Shown here: piece by piece, positions 11,877 to 26,221 of the stretch
Layout: every line of letters starts with the position of its first letter
Position numbering within the stretch: the first letter of the stretch is position 1
From: Eleusine coracana subsp. coracana
Lineage: Eukaryota; Streptophyta; Magnoliopsida; Poales; Poaceae
Assembly (NCBI GenBank): GCA_032690845.1
Contig: CM064417.1
Location: 10,508,501-10,572,500, forward strand
DNA: 64,000 nucleotides
Direction: 5' to 3'
The notes under the pieces: generated by a model
The model's database searches: none
Seen by the model: only the letters and a program-made list of their open reading frames with translations
What the model was told of the DNA's origin: nothing
Program-made: the position numbers and the translations under genes

Positions 11877-13694
11877 CCGAGGTCCCCGGCGTTACGTGGC
11901 GTCTGCTGCTTGTCGATGCTGTTTCCGCACCCTTCTCGCCGCCCGCCGCTCAATGTGGGCATCCTTCTGAGACGCATGGCACTGGAAAAAAGCAGGCATA
12001 TCTCGCCCGATGATTTGGTCACCGAATTCCAAATCTCGTTTCCATGATTCGATCCTTCCTTGGACGGACTACATTGTGCGCATGTGACGTCATCTTCGTG
12101 ATCATGAGGTTGACTAGCTAATAACAAGTGTTTAATTTGGATGGACAGACTGCAGATTGGCACTGTCTCTCTGTGATGAGGTCAAATGGCTCACTTCCAC
12201 TCGCCGGCTCCTAGATTTGATCTGCTCCGCTTTGCATCGAATCAGTTGAACGGAACCTCGTTCACATGGCTGCCCTGATACAGCTGGGTTCAGGATGGCC
12301 TCTTGTGTGGAAGGAGCATCGGGCCACGGATGTGTTGTTGCATTAAACTGAACCATGAAAACTGGCGCACGAACCAATCGAATCAACTCAACTCAATGGA
12401 CGGATTACGCAGGCCGGGTAAAGAGAAAATCGAGGTGAGAGAAAATAGCCCACAATTACAGAACTAGGGACCGAGGTACTCACCTCTGCGGCCCATCAGA
12501 CCGCGGGAGGCGCGTGTGGCCCGCGTGAGTTGGAAGGTACGAAGTCGGCCTTCGAAGCCGAGGCGATGAGGCCTCGCACTGCGTTGTACAGTATTGGGCC
12601 CGGCCTTCCTGCCAGTTTTGTCTTTCCTTTTTTTTTAGAATAACAAACATTTGCAATTCTTTTTGCAGAAAATAATTATATATGCAAAGTTTTTTTAGGG
12701 CAATTATATACGAAAAGTTTTTTTTAGGGCAGTTATATATGCTAAATTACCCGTGTGGACATTTGTGTAATCGTTTGTCGCTATATAATGGTAAACAAAG
12801 GTATTATCCTAGGTTTAAAATATTAAAATATATTTCCATTTCTAAAAAATATGAACAACAGACGTTTATTTGCTGGTGCGACGAGCTCATAAATGCTTTT
12901 ATGCGATATCTGAGATTCCAATACGTGACATTCTGGTGTTCACCAGCTTTTATGTTGCGCGTGGATCTCCAAACATGGGGCAGATAGGTCGAATCGAGAT
13001 ATCCGCGTCCGCATATGCCATGCCGATCTATTAGCGACCTCAATAAAGTGATTATTAACAATACCATTTGCCGCAAATGAAAGTGCTGTTTATATATATG
13101 GGCTTCCATTACTTGGTTCACTTGCCTTTACCTAACAATAAAACTATAAACAAAGCAGAACATCGCATCAACGAAGCTGCAGGCATGTACTCTTTCGAGC
13201 TAAAAAATGATGAACGTCATTAGGCGAATACAATTGCACTACAAAGGAAAAGATCAGCAGCATGCTAAAGCAAGCAGCTAGAGCTAGCTCAACAACGTGC
13301 CACTGCGCGCGAGAGAATCCAAAAAGGGACGAGAGAAGCCATCGGCACGCACGTTCTGTTATTCGCAATCCCACTCACGCAATTCTCCTTGCAACTTCTT
13401 TATGGGATCGAATCAACGAGCCTAATTAAGTACTAGCCAGAATACTGCATGCATGTGCACTTTACACGATTGATTACTTTTTTTGAAAATAAATAATTTC
13501 TGTGTTTATGCATGAGAGGGAGTGAGACAATCAACAACAACAACAAAAAAAAGATCCTATACATATATGTTCCTGCTGATAGAGTACGGGAGCAACGAAC
13601 AAGACACGGCATCCTTGTCCTCCCTTTAATTTCTCCTTTCTATCTCCTGTGGAAAGCGACAGACGACGGAGATTGAATTCTATACGCCACTACT

Positions 13695-13906
13695 ATTGCT
13701 GTTGCATTGCATGTACTTGAGCTATTGGCATTTTCTGCCACGTCGTCCCTTCAACAAGCCATGTTTCACACCTGACTACCTAGGCAACTAGTCAACTACT
13801 ATTGGTGTTGCATTGCATGTACTCGAGCTATTGGCATTTTCTGCCACGTCGTCCTTCAACAAGCCAGGTTTCTCACCTGACTACCTAGGCATATCACTGA
13901 GCGCGT
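13695..13906. repeat. two-copy tandem duplication, period 106 bp
   Basis: The block starting attgctgttgcattgcatg at 13695 is repeated from 13801 (attggtgttgcattgcatg). Both copies continue through gagctattggcattttctg, ccacgtcgtcc and caacaagcca to gactacctaggca. A few substitutions and one single-base indel separate them. No coding content is evident. Confidence 0.8.
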
Positions 13907-15603
13907 ATATATACAGCAGATACGACAAAACACTACATGACCGACTTGTTAAGCAACAACGACACTGCCACCTGGTTAGCTGCACCTGTGCACGTCTGCA
14001 AAAGCACTACTACGGATGGAATTTGGCTTAAATCTAGTAGTAGTGTAAGAAACCTTAATTTGGCTTAAATTTAAAAAGACTACAATATACAAGATGGAAT
14101 TTGATTCGAATGTCTTATATATAGTAGTACTCCGGATGTAGAAGTAGCCTAAAATAAAGAGACGGTGGAAGCAAGAAGGCAGATAAAATATCACAAATTA
14201 TAGTACCACCGTGCGTGAACAACCTTTTCCTTTACCTAACTTGGCGATGATCAAGAGTTCTGTGAGATGAGAAAGGCAAGCATATGTGCCATTAGTACAA
14301 GGATTCTCAGCTGTCCTATAAAAGTGGCAATATGCCCTAGAAAAGAAGAACCCCATTAGCTCGATCGAGGCGTGCATATATGATCAGACCAAAGGGCAGG
14401 ACGAAGCATCCTGCCTAACCGAGCTCGAAGATGTTACACAAAGGGTTTGCATAAAAAATATTCCACCACGTACTTAGCTAGCTAGTTAGGTCCTGTCTTA
14501 CAGTACTGCTGTCCTAGGATCGAGCTGCAAGAGAAGAATCTCCATCATCTAATATAATGATTGTTTAACGAATATCTAGGGAGATATCGAATGTTAGCTT
14601 GTCCGGTATGTTCTTACCTACAAGGCCATTGCATTAATCAGGGTTCGATGAATCTTTAGTGCTCCATGCGTGCCCATTATATATTTAAATATGATACTAC
14701 CATGCGTAATACTCTTATCTTAAGGATGATGTGCCGTACATATTTATCTAGAAATTCACGTGTACCAAAATGTCTACTGATTCCAATTTTCCACACTAAT
14801 ATGTTTCATACGTGCCCTTTTTTTATGCTTTGCAAGAACTCACAAAATATATACTCGTCTAATTTGTACATAGGATATAAAAATGGAAAAATCTTAGTAC
14901 ATACTAGTATAAACTTCGTATAGTCCTGAGTTACATGGTGCTCCCTGTGTACTTGTCGCACAGGTGGAAAGCAACGAGCCTTGAGCTCGTGGAAACCATG
15001 CATCATGGACCTACATCTCATCCACTTGCCTTATTGCCTCTCTCACATTTACACCCACACACTAGCGTACGCGTCCATACGATGTTACATCAAGGATTCA
15101 AACAAACTTCCCATATGGGTATTTTCGACCAAGATTTCAAGAGATATATCTTTTGTTCTCTTTTTGTTTCAGCTAATGTCAAAATAATATTGATGGAACC
15201 AACTTGTTTGGCATATAAATAAATACCATAAATACATTGTCATTATGTGCATGCATATATACGCATTTTAATTGACACAAAGTACCATTTATGATAATTC
15301 ATCTAAACTTATTTATTAACTTAGACAACAGTCCGAGTGTAATGTTATTAGTTCCAAAATTGCCATCATTACATCAATTGGTTGACAGAATAACCTACTA
15401 TAGCTAGCCTTGGATGTGATGACAGAAGCTGTCTAATTATTACTAATTACTTTAGAATAAATTAGGCAATTTGATTTTAAGTTAAGCCGATGCAATATTA
15501 TTGCTTTTCTTTTGGGATGGGCAATCTGAGATTTTGTACTAATCTCTAAGTTGTTGTTTGCGCACAATGTTATGTAACAACAGAAATGAAAAATAATGGT
15601 TAG

Positions 15604-15975
15604 GAATGACAATATTATTTAATTTGATGCAAATTCAAAAACTTGTGGTACACCAAAAAGTGAGATATTTCTGCGTGACGTGTTCTATATGAATCAGGCA
15701 AAAATATGATATTGTGAAATAAATTTCATATTATTACTATTTTTTCTTTTCCCAAATTAAGCATAAAAATTAGTAGAGAGATCAAATAGAAAATGACAAT
15801 ACTATTTGATGCAAATTGAAAAACTTGTGGTACACCACCAGAAAGTGGCATTCTACGTGTTATGTGTTATATATATGAATCAAGGGAAGCTATAGTAATG
15901 GAAATAAAGTTCTTGTTAGTTTATTTTTTTCCCTCACTAAGCATACAATCTAAGTGAGAGATCAAATAAAATGAT
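15604..15975. repeat. diverged tandem duplication, period about 187 bp
   Basis: Two AT-rich blocks starting at about 15605 and 15792 share gacaata-tattt, gatgcaaatt, aaaacttgtggtacacca, aagtg, tatatgaatca, taagcata and gagagatcaaata in the same order, with many substitutions and small indels. This looks like an old local duplication or the remains of a non-coding transposon. Confidence 0.6.
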
Positions 15976-16744
15976 TGTTGTATAGTATACACTAGTCCAT
16001 TAAATAACATGCATGTAATCTTAACGGGCTTAGACCATAATAGCATTTTTCTTGTGTTAAAAAAATAAACATCCTTATGACATGCACAGTAATATGTCGA
16101 TCAGCTTTGCAGCAATTTAGAACAGGTTCTGCTTATCACAAGAGAGTTAAGTGATAATAGTAAGAACCTAAATAAATTAAATAATACTTGTGCTGCTAGA
16201 AATAAGAAAATAACTTACTAAGTTTATTCCTCAAATGCATTTGGAGCACAAATGAAGCAAAACTCCAAGAATAAAGTGTGAACTTAGAAACCGAGAAAAA
16301 AGTTAATGTACATGATGCAAACAATACTACTTTTTACAATTGGAAAGATATCTAATTAATACAAATAAAAAACTATAATGAACCAGGAATCGATTATATA
16401 GATACTTCAATTAAATTGCACATATATTGTCTGCATCTAGGCGAGTTATATATGCTTCATTCTGAGTCAGCACAACAACACCTTTCCTCTCATCCATCTT
16501 TCATTTTTCTTTGCTCATGTTGTCTTTCTCTATCTTCTGGAGTTCACAGATAAGATGATTTTTTTTTTTCATCCTGAGAAGATCTACATAGATCTGTTTT
16601 ATCTTTTCTTCTCCCAACAGCAGTACATTCTCCAAGAAAGTGACATTGTATATTCAAACAGACAAAGATCCAGACTATCGAAAGTGGTTGTGGTTAGTTT
16701 TCTCTGTTGGTATTGGTCGCCGCTATTTACCAGCCTTGTTGCTA

Positions 16745-19700
16745 CTACCCATGATGATCTTGGTTGTCAGGTGGCCAGTACGGGTAAGGCCATTCTGTCT
16801 CCTGGGGGTGAGGAATTGAAGCTTCCTGCAATAGAATAGGAAAAGGGGTAAAAAAGAGAGGAACAACTAATTCACTGCTTCACTGAACACCAGTTGAAGA
16901 TGAGTAAAAAAGAACGAAAGATAATAGAGTTGAAATAGAGCACCAGATATGACAATTGACACCAGTGAAAAGTATGTGCGTTGCAAGGATTAATTGGACA
17001 TTAAAGCATGAGAGATAAGAACAATAATTTCATAGATTTATGTCTGAAGTGACATCTTTGGTCGTGACAAGACTATCCCCGGACTGTTTAACACGTACAA
17101 GAACATGAATAGGAAAACAATGATAACAATGACAAAGCATATGTGCATGCATGCATGGTTTTCGTGTAAATACTACATTCATGTAAAAAGTGAACAAGAA
17201 ATGATATTGCCTCCTTTTCCTTTGATTTTCCCCCTTAAGAGATAACAATAAAAAAACTAATATAGTCTGAAAAGCGAGGAGGGCTACCGACACGGAGAAA
17301 AAAGCTCTCGTTTTCACCTATATGGTCATGAAAGCGAGGAAAGTGTGGTCTTGTTTTTACGCTGGTCTTTGGGCTCTCCTTTGGTGCTCAAAAGCAAAGC
17401 AAAGGGTGGTCCTTGTTTGCACATATTCATGATGTTTCTTCTCTCTCATAAGGAGCAGTGCACTACAATCTAATACAGATCTCTCTCTCTCTCTCTCAGA
17501 ATGCTCTCTCTTGTTGGCATGCATGCTGTAAAAGCACCCAAAATGACCAATATAAAATAGAGAACCGAATGGGATGAAAAAGCTGTCGTGGTGGGCTTGT
17601 TTCGGAATGCTAGAACGACAAAGAGACTAGGTGACCCTACACTGAAGTTTCCTCAGGCCCCCCTGGTGCAGTCTTTCTCTTTCTATCCTCACCTCGCTTG
17701 CATGACAACATGCAGCTTTCCATCCTACAGATACGAAATGATCTACAGAACATAAATGTGCAATACATCATTCCGAACGATATTAAGTAAGGCAACCCCA
17801 ATCGTTAACACACGCTGTTTGCATACACATGCTTAATTTAGTTTAGACAAATCAACAAGATTCATCAACCCCAAAAAATTTCGTGTTTATCAGTCTTATA
17901 AACATGTTTATCAGTGTTGAGGCGATTAAATAGAGAATTGAAAGATACTTACGCCTTTTGCGCTTGTGGACGACGTGCAGCCCATTATCAGTTCTTCCAA
18001 GCCAGCAGACCTGCGGTCAAGCTTTTGTTGTGGCTGTTGGTGCTGTTGCTGTTGTTGCATGTTCTTAGTTATGATAATGTTGAAATGAAACAGTGTAACA
18101 AAAGTATTGTGTTTCAGTGAGAAACCAAACCAAAAAAGGTAAGAGACTATTGGAATGAGTATGAATGGCTATGCATCGATACTTTATTTGCAAAGCTCTC
18201 TATAGGCCAGATGTAAGTCAGCAATCTACTGAAAATGAAAGAGAATTTCCTGTACTAAAGCTAGTAACAGCATATCATCAAATAAAACAAACATGACATT
18301 GAAGTTTCATATAGACATTTCATGTGTATGTCTAAGCTGAATGTTTAAAATGCTGCGACAAAATGATGAAGCAATTCTTGACAAGCTATGTTTATTGTAG
18401 TTAATACAAGTTACACCTCAATTGCTTGAGAATATATAAAACATCCAAAGTTTCCAAATTCCAATATATAATGATGCAAAAATGTAGTAGGGTACTAAAG
18501 AGCATATAAAAAATTAAATATAATTAGTAAATATATAGACACTAAAACAGCAATTTTATATACCTTCTCCCAAGTCCTTTTTTATGCACAATTTGGGGTC
18601 TGAATAGTATAAGTTTCAATAAACATGCTAAGGCACACTTCTAAAACATGGAACAACTAATCAAAAGACACCCTCACTTAATTAAGCATGTCAATATATA
18701 TGTAATTCGTCGTTTCAACATGCAAAAGATCCAGCAATTTAATCTTCAGGCAAAACACGAAGAAGAAACAAACAAGCCAAAATGATTTGATTACCTGGAA
18801 TTTGTCGTGGTGGTGGAGAAGGATTGCCGGCACATGGAACTGGTCATGGTCTAGAACAACTGATGCGTGCTGCATGGCAGGCGGCACTATAGTCGAGACG
18901 GGGTTCGATGGCCTACTGATCAGGAACGCTGCTGCAGGCACGGCCGTCGTCGTCGCTAGGACCGGCCGGTGGTGGGGCTGCTGCTCCGCCTGGCCGGCAT
19001 GATGCTGTTGCTGATCTGATCTTCCAAGCTGATCAGGTGGCACCTGGTCACCACCTATACCAACCTGTTCCGTATCCAAAGTTAATTCTCTTATATACGA
19101 CGTTAGCATTTTGTATGTAATTCAGACTCATATTATAGATATGTGACGCATACTTCATTTTTTATCCCCTTTCAGCAATCCTGTTACACATTTGCGCTTT
19201 ATTTTCCTTTTACCGTCCCCTTTCCTTTTTTTTCCTTTTCTTTTTTTTATGAGCAGGGGTAGGGATATTATAATAGGGACGCACAATTTATTCAAAACAA
19301 AATTAATTGTTGTTATAGTTTTTGCTTTCACGGTGGGTGGATGGTTTCTGGCTAGGGTTGCTTGAGATTTGAGTAAAATGATGTGAGACTCGAGCTAATT
19401 AAAAGGGTCCATACTGACTGTGTGATGTGTGTACCTCATCTTTCGCTTTTGCATTCACATCCTACACTCATTTGGTCAGCTACCGGAACGCCCATGCAGA
19501 TATTACGCAACAAAACGCTCATCTAACCAAACAGAAAGTACATACTATATAACTGCACCCAAAGAGAAAAGATCGAGAAAGAGAGAGAAGGAAAGGCATG
19601 AGCATGCATGGGTGTGCATGGGAGTAGATCGATCAAGGAGGATCTGCGTGATGTTCAACTCCACCTAACTAGACACAATGGACACTGCAAGGATGGTGTT

Positions 19701-21185
19701 TTATTACCTCCTGATCAATACTCTTCCTGAAAGGCGCGAAACTGAAATGGTCCGATGGTTGCTTCAAATGCTGCTGCATCTCGACGGCCGCGGTGACCGT
19801 GTATCCGGGCGTGAACGAAGTAGCCGAGACCTCGTGGTCCTTCGACGAGCAGCTGCCGCTGCCACTATCCCTCCGGCGCTGTTCTTGTGCCGTCACCGCT
19901 GTGGCGGCACCCCGGTCGGAGGACCAGCTGCACTGCCTGGGCTGCGTCTGGTAGAAGATCTTGCACACCACCAGCTCCCCCTCCTTCTCCTCCTCGAGGT
20001 CGCCAAGGTGGTACTGATGCATCACCCAGTTGGTCTTCTCCGGTTTGCGGTGCTTGCCAAAGTTGGTGTACAGCACCAGTATCTTCTTGCAACCCTTCTG
20101 CCGGCCGTTCACCATAACCGGCCGTGTCTTGCCCGTCTTGTGCCATCTCGTCTCGCCCTTGTGGACGTCGCACTCCGTCTGTATCTTCCTCCTCTTCCTA
20201 GTGCCCGTCGTGTAGGCCTTGGATGGGCGGTGGAAGAAGTGCTTGCTTAGGCCATCCCTTGTCACACCTGATGATCATAGATGCAGGAAACTGATGTGTT
20301 AGAAGAACCTGTAGTTGGGTGGGCGGCCTATGTTTCTTGAAAGATGCAGCAACAAACCTCTCTGAAAAGGTAAGAGATGGAAAGGAAACAAACCTATTTG
20401 GAAACTTCAGAAGCATCTTACCATCATGACAGAGAGGAGAGAGGGGTAGATCAGGGTAGGCACAACTTTCCATAAACAATAATTCTCTTTGCATATACCA
20501 GAGAGCACATGTAGATAGAGAACACTAAGAATAGAGGGCAGAAGAGCACATCAAGAACAAGGGAATATATGCCATACCCCAAATCCGAACCACATCAAAA
20601 AAATCACGGCGAAATAACCCCAACATACAATATATCAATGCAACCGTGAAAAGCAAAGCTCAAAAGCCAGGAATATATCTGTTTAAGTATATGGTTTCGA
20701 TATTTCTGCCCACATGTGTCTATCAAGTTTAGCCAGTTCTCTCTCACCTGGGAGTTTCTCAGGATGGGTGTAACATATGCCGTCCTCCCCGTCGATCGTC
20801 GGTATGAACTCATCGATAAGAGGGTGAGATCTCGAGCCTTCTTCCTTCACTTTGGCCTCTAGGTGCTCGATCAGCTCCTGGTCAGTTGGATCGAACTTGA
20901 CGCCAGCCGGCAGCCCCACCCAATCCTTCTTGCAGTTACAGCAATTAATTTCATCAAAAGAAGTCGCGCCTTGTAAGTATCATCAAGCCTAGGCTAGAAC
21001 TGCCGAGAGGTGCAACTGCTTGTGGACACAAAGGCAAAACGGAATTGGCAACATGGTTCACATACGCGTACCGGCTTGCTGTCGATTTTGTGGTGGCAGT
21101 TGGGGCAGTGCTTCGCGGTGGAGATCTGGTGTTCCTCAAGCTTCTCGTTGATGAGCTTCGAGCTGCTGATATGCCCCCTGTTCAT
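16745..21185 (-). CDS. NAC075: NAC-domain transcription factor, NAC075-like (six exons)
   Basis: NAC proteins are plant nuclear transcription factors. The Arabidopsis homologue I compare from memory, NAC075, acts in secondary-wall, senescence and flowering control. Minus-strand exons are 21185-21072, about 20928-20748, 20267-19708, 19064-18795, 18063-17953 and 16825-16745, giving about 438 aa. Residues 1-38 carry the subgroup's CxxC motif (KHCPNCHHKIDSKP). The NAC domain (about 42-207) shows GLPAGVKFDPTDQELIEHLE, HPLIDEFIPTIDGEDGICY, HFFHRPSKAYTTGTRKRRK and KPEKTNWVMHQYHLG. The long C-terminal region is Gln/His-rich with conserved islands: RPSNPVSTIVPP, LEELIMGCTSS (near 397) and a terminal DNQDHHG. 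All introns have GT-AG ends. The exact start of exon 2 is ambiguous by one codon (AAG repeat at the acceptor). A 5' UTR intron (acceptor near 21275) is possible. GA/CT tracts upstream could bind BBR/BPC factors; this is inference. Confidence 0.93.
17480..17497. repeat. (CT)n microsatellite in the last NAC intron
   Basis: A pure dinucleotide run of nine TC units lies in the intron between the fifth and sixth NAC exons. Probably a neutral, length-variable marker. Confidence 0.8.
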
Positions 21186-22446
21186 GCCTGCTGATTCACA
21201 TGCGACAGGAGGAGGAGGAGGCAGTACTGTTCATGCATGAGTAGGTAAGAGGTCCTTCGATCTTTCGGTCCAGCTGCAAAGAAATCAAAGAAGCATACAT
21301 GGTCAGCAAGCACAATTCAGCAAGAACTAATAACTCGAGATCGAGAAAACAATTAAGTGACAGAAAAGAAGGCGGTAGAGGAGGGAAGAGCAAACCGGAG
21401 GGGCAGCAAGCCTAGGCCGGGGTGCAAAGGAGAGGGCAAGGAGTGAGGGGGAGGCGTACATATAAAAAAATCAAGGCAGGCAGCCTGCTGCTTTCACCGG
21501 TTTAATACAAGGGCGAGCAGAATTCCTGCCCACTTTAACTGAAGCCACACCCTCTTGAGGAAAAGTTAAAGGGCCCCTCCTCCTCCTACTTAGCCCTTTC
21601 TCTCTCTCTCTCTATCGCTTAAGCATATCACACGACATGGACACCTTTTGTCTACGCTAAATGAAACTGCCTGTAAGACGATGCCGCGCCACGCACCTTT
21701 GGCGCTTATAGACATTTAGTGTTTATATGGAAGTAATATATTTTATTGGGCTGCAGACTTTCAGAGCTCAGACACCGGTTGGCTGGCAAGCTAGTAGTCG
21801 AAACCAAAAGCAAAAGGCATGAAGAGGAACTGCTGCCTCACCAGACAACAGCTGTTACTGCAGATTCTACACGCTGCGCTGCACTCACTCTCACGCGGCT
21901 AGGAAGAGAAAGAAGCTAAGTACTAGATTCATCAGTACGTCGAGGTTAGCAGCACTAGCATGAATACTAATCTATAGGCTGAAACAACCAAATTTGCAGC
22001 ATTATTACTGTGCATGCATATATGTTAAATAAAAAAAATGACATAAGAAACAGACTGGACCAAACCTAGTACCTTGTCCATGCATGACGTTTGCTTAGTT
22101 CAAAATTGTCATCATATATTTAAATCAGATGGAGTACTTATTAGAGACAAGATAGAACCTAATCACAACGAACATAAAGCGAACATTTTGGTATCATTAT
22201 TGACCAATAGAAAAAAATAATATGCCGTTCTTGGTTTTTTTCTCTAGCTAGCTAGCTAGCTTGCATCGCATGCATGGGATGATGGATATAGGGGCATTTC
22301 TTTCCGGTGCACAATAATGAACGTTTGCAAATTGCCGGAGCAAGAAACAGCAGGCAGGGGATAAGAGGTGTCACATGGGCGTATGGCGGAGGCCTCGTGC
22401 TCAAATGATGATCCTTTTCGGCATGAGAGTGCGTGATGCTGGATAG

Positions 22447-22470
22447 TGAGAGAGAGAGAGAGAGAGAGAG
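22447..22470. repeat. (GA)n microsatellite upstream of the NAC gene
   Basis: About twelve GA units lie 1.26 kb upstream of the NAC start codon (minus-strand gene, so CT on the sense strand). GA/CT runs in plant promoters and leaders can be GAGA-factor (BBR/BPC) targets; no functional evidence is visible here. Confidence 0.75.
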
Positions 22471-25400
22471 CGCGGCGGAGGTGTGAATCCCAGAGCTCGC
22501 TTCCCTCCCAAGGCAGATGGTGCAGTACAACACTTGATGGACCCCAAAACTGGTTAGAGAGGGCAGTATAGAGCACATAAACAATATGCTAGCTCTCGTG
22601 CTGCTTCGCATGCTGCCGATACAGGGGAGCAAAAACAACCTTCTCCTGCAAGCCCGACCACCCTATTCGCGGGCATCCAAAACAATTCCTGAACCGGTTC
22701 CGGAGAATTGCCCTCGGGTGTTTATTAACACGATCCATTGATCGAATGGAGTTATCCAGAAAACTCGTGACGAAAAGATCTCGGCCGCGTCAACTCAGCT
22801 TGAAACTCGAAGCCACTAGTCGAGAGGGCGAAAGAGTCAAGCTCGTACGATAAGAACTACTCGTCCGAGCTATAAGTAGTAGTAGCTGAACAAAGCAAGG
22901 CGTGTGCAAATCACAACCGGTGGTTCGTCCCAACATCTGGGCCCCGGCCGGACGGGGGTGCACCGTTCAGTTCAGCTATCCCTGTGGCTCCGGTCACTGT
23001 CAGTCACGAAGAAGAAGAGCAGCAGATCGTAACAGCAGAGCATGCCCCACCCGCAGAGGCTCAGGAGGTGGGCCCAGCCGGCCTGCTCCGATCGGAGTAA
23101 GTACGTGTGTAGCTAGGTAAGTCTAGCCGCCTCTTGTCCCCCGTCCACGGTCGAGAGAAAAAAAGGCAAGCTGGTTAGGTTTGTTCAACCACGCCCGGAC
23201 ACACGGACACCTCCTACGGCGTAGCCCCAGCTCCCCCGGTCTGCTGGTCGTCGTCCTCCCTTGCGCCGCACTCCATCCGTTTCCACAAGAAGGAAAAACA
23301 CAGACCCCAGCTGCTGCCCTGACCTGCTCCCCAACCCCAATACCCAGAGTTCAAAGGCGATCTCATCCCACCACAGACAGGCAGACCGGTCCACCTCCCC
23401 GTGCGTTGCATTGTGGCTCTCACGGCCGGGCGGATCGATCGCGGCCATCATCATGACCTGATAACCCCCTCCTCCTCTCTCCTCCCATCCCAAGATCGAC
23501 ACGACGTCGTGCCATCGAGCCCGGCGTTTGGCCGGGCGGGAGATCGCGGGCTCGTCGCGACCCACGCACGCATCGTCATCATTTCGCATTATTATTTGGC
23601 GTGTTAGATTAATGTGCTCTTGCCTCATTGTCAGCACCGGTGACAAGGCAGTGGCACCTCACTCTCGAGCTCACAAGGGTATCATCACCACAGACTAATT
23701 AACCCATCCAGGTGCTTTATTTGACTACGCATATATACCCGGCACGATGTCTTTGCAAGGATAGGAGAGGAGAGGTTTTGTGTACGTACCATCCACTTGG
23801 ACTCGCGGTTCTGGCCTACCGACGGACCTGTCGCGGCCATCACAATAATTGCGACCCCGTTGCTTGGCAGGCGTGCAAAGCCTCCTCTGTCCTGTCCCTG
23901 ATGCCTGAGTCGCAGCGAATACGTAGGATCCTAATAGTACAACCATTTTTAGTCTACAAAAAAGGATGCCCCCCTGCTGCTCTCCAGAAAGCAACGCCCA
24001 AGACTAGTGACAGTACATACAATGAAGCAGTACTGCTGATTATTAGCGGAACATATCAGTTATTATCGTGTATGTGAACAATCAGTATTAGCAATATGAA
24101 AAATGAGGCACGAGTGAACTTATTAAGTATACCTAGAAGCCTTCGCCGATCACCAGGCACCTCCCAGGTTGAATGAATGAACACCATAGACGACTGGTGG
24201 ATGCAGCTGCCACTCCCCACGTAAGACTTGAACACACATCTCTCTGAAAACCGACCGTTCACCTGAACATGATCCGGACATGTGGCGGTGTTACTCAACG
24301 GTTCATCATGCCTTTCTTCGCGCCCAATGCGATCTGTGCACACATAGCAAATTAAAAGTCAGGTCACGTATTATCGACCTCACCACATTCCTGCTTGAAA
24401 ACAGGTTAGCACCTAAAAGGGATGAAAGCAAGCGGAAAAGACTGATACCAGCTACAGGAATAAAATGTTAGCTTGTCGCAGTTTTAACTGTCCAAGATCA
24501 AGTGAAAACCTGCATGGCACGCGAACGCGACAGCGGAGTGGGAAGGGAAACGGCGCATATGAAACCATGCTGCTCGCTTGCAACAAACTGTCGTGGTCAT
24601 GCTCATGGCACACGCAGCAGGCAGTACAACAGGAGCCTTCCCATGCGCCGCCATGAGGGCTAGCTTTTAAACATCATCAAGCGCAAGCTTCAAGGACATG
24701 CTTCCCTTTGATGGTTATTTAAGTATATACCCTATTGGACAAAAAGAGGAGCAACAATCATTAGCTGATCACACTGCAACAGCCGCGTCTGACTTTATCG
24801 AAAGAAGCAATGTTACATGAGCAGATGCAAGACAAGGATGAGCAATTAAAAAGAAACAGAGGTAACTACCAATGCCACCCCATCTTAGTAACACCACAAG
24901 ACCACAGAGCAGTACTTACCAGCTATTATGCTGTCCTGTAGAACGCAGACATGTGTGTCTGAACTTTAGAATGTTGTGTTATCTCAGGTTTTTTAAGTAT
25001 TTCCATGCTGAACAGTAGAAATATGAAACGATTAAGAACCTTAATGAGGATCAGTCATAAACAATAGTAGAATCAGTATTCATCCCATTCAGCCTCAAAG
25101 AGAAATGAAATGTTCTCTGTTTTTGGTCCAGATGCTCACCAGCAAGTTTCCCTTTGGTGGCATTTTTGCTACTTAGAAAGTTAGAATGTAGGTCATAAAG
25201 TTGTGTTTATATAGATATGAAAAATTGCCAATGGAGATTTGTAATGACAATGGGAAACAAACAAGAGTGGAATTGTCAAACATGTAAATAGGCATACAGT
25301 TGCATTAACTTTAGTAACTGCAAGTTACCAGCTTACTGCTATCAACTCTACAATTTTTTTTTTTAACAAACTCAACTCAACAATATTACAATCACAAGCT

Positions 25401-26221
25401 ATGAACTGTGAGTTCAGTGAAACAATAGTGTGCTAATCTAAAGAGTACTCTATAGTTTCGTTGACTCACTTGTGCTTTCCACCAGATACGATCTTGTGTA
25501 TTGACCAGAGAACTAACTTCTCATGAAAATACGATCTGCATAATAATTGACCACCTACGCCACAATGACCAAGCACCCGCAGACACCAAGTCACCAACCC
25601 TACTCATTCTCAACTCTAGGTCCAGGGCAACCTAGCCCATATCATCGTAATGATATCCAAAATGTACAGCCCAACAAGCGGCATGGACCATCTGAATACC
25701 TTGTACAGGACACATCTTCAGAGAAAGAAAACAAATACAAGCAATCTGCAATGATGCAACTAACCTTTAAGAACCGGGATCGGCATTTCATCGAACAGGA
25801 AATCTTATCCATACGCACATGCCCAACGTGACCCCATTAACCAATTCCATTTTTCTGCAATGGAGTTGGTAGATGATAGAAAATCCTCGCCTGCGAAAGG
25901 TCAAACACAACATTTTTTTTTTGAAAAACGCAACAAAATTAAGGAGACAACAAGCTACAGAAAGAGGAGAAACGGATGCAGGCTTCGAAATCCCTAATCG
26001 GCAATTGATCAAACAATTCACCTGCCGGGCCGCTAAGCACCTCAAGCTATTCCCAGTGGAGGATACGATGCCAGCCAGACGTCTAGCTGCGCGTACCAGG
26101 GAAATCCTCACGGCACGCTGTGCCCTCAGTCCTCCGCGTTGCCGCCGGCGCTGGAGACGCCGAGCTGGCACGCGGCGCCGGTGGCGCGAACGGTTGACAC
26201 GCAAAGAGCAACTTGCTCCAA

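Larger units (their letters stand above)
11804..16744. other. intergenic region between profilin and NAC genes
   Basis: This holds the divergently read profilin promoter at its left end and the presumed NAC 3' UTR at its right end. Between them I see only AT-rich sequence, short meaningless frames, two local tandem duplications (13695-13906 and 15604-15975) and a short repeated motif near 12690-12745 (agggca-ttatata). No recognisable gene. Confidence 0.55.

Noticed and set aside
21455..21475. TATA box for the NAC gene (tatataaaa-like sequence)
   Set aside because: The good match is on the plus strand; read on the minus strand it is only a weak TTTTTATATG, so I did not annotate it.
23185..23646. 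153-codon minus-strand frame upstream of the NAC gene
   Set aside because: No recognisable motif, biased composition from GC-rich DNA and a competing plus-strand frame; not supported as a gene.
24056..24343. Minus-strand frame and gttcaagtc B-box-like motif as a third SINE
   Set aside because: No flanking target duplication, no A-box at the right distance and no tail could be found.
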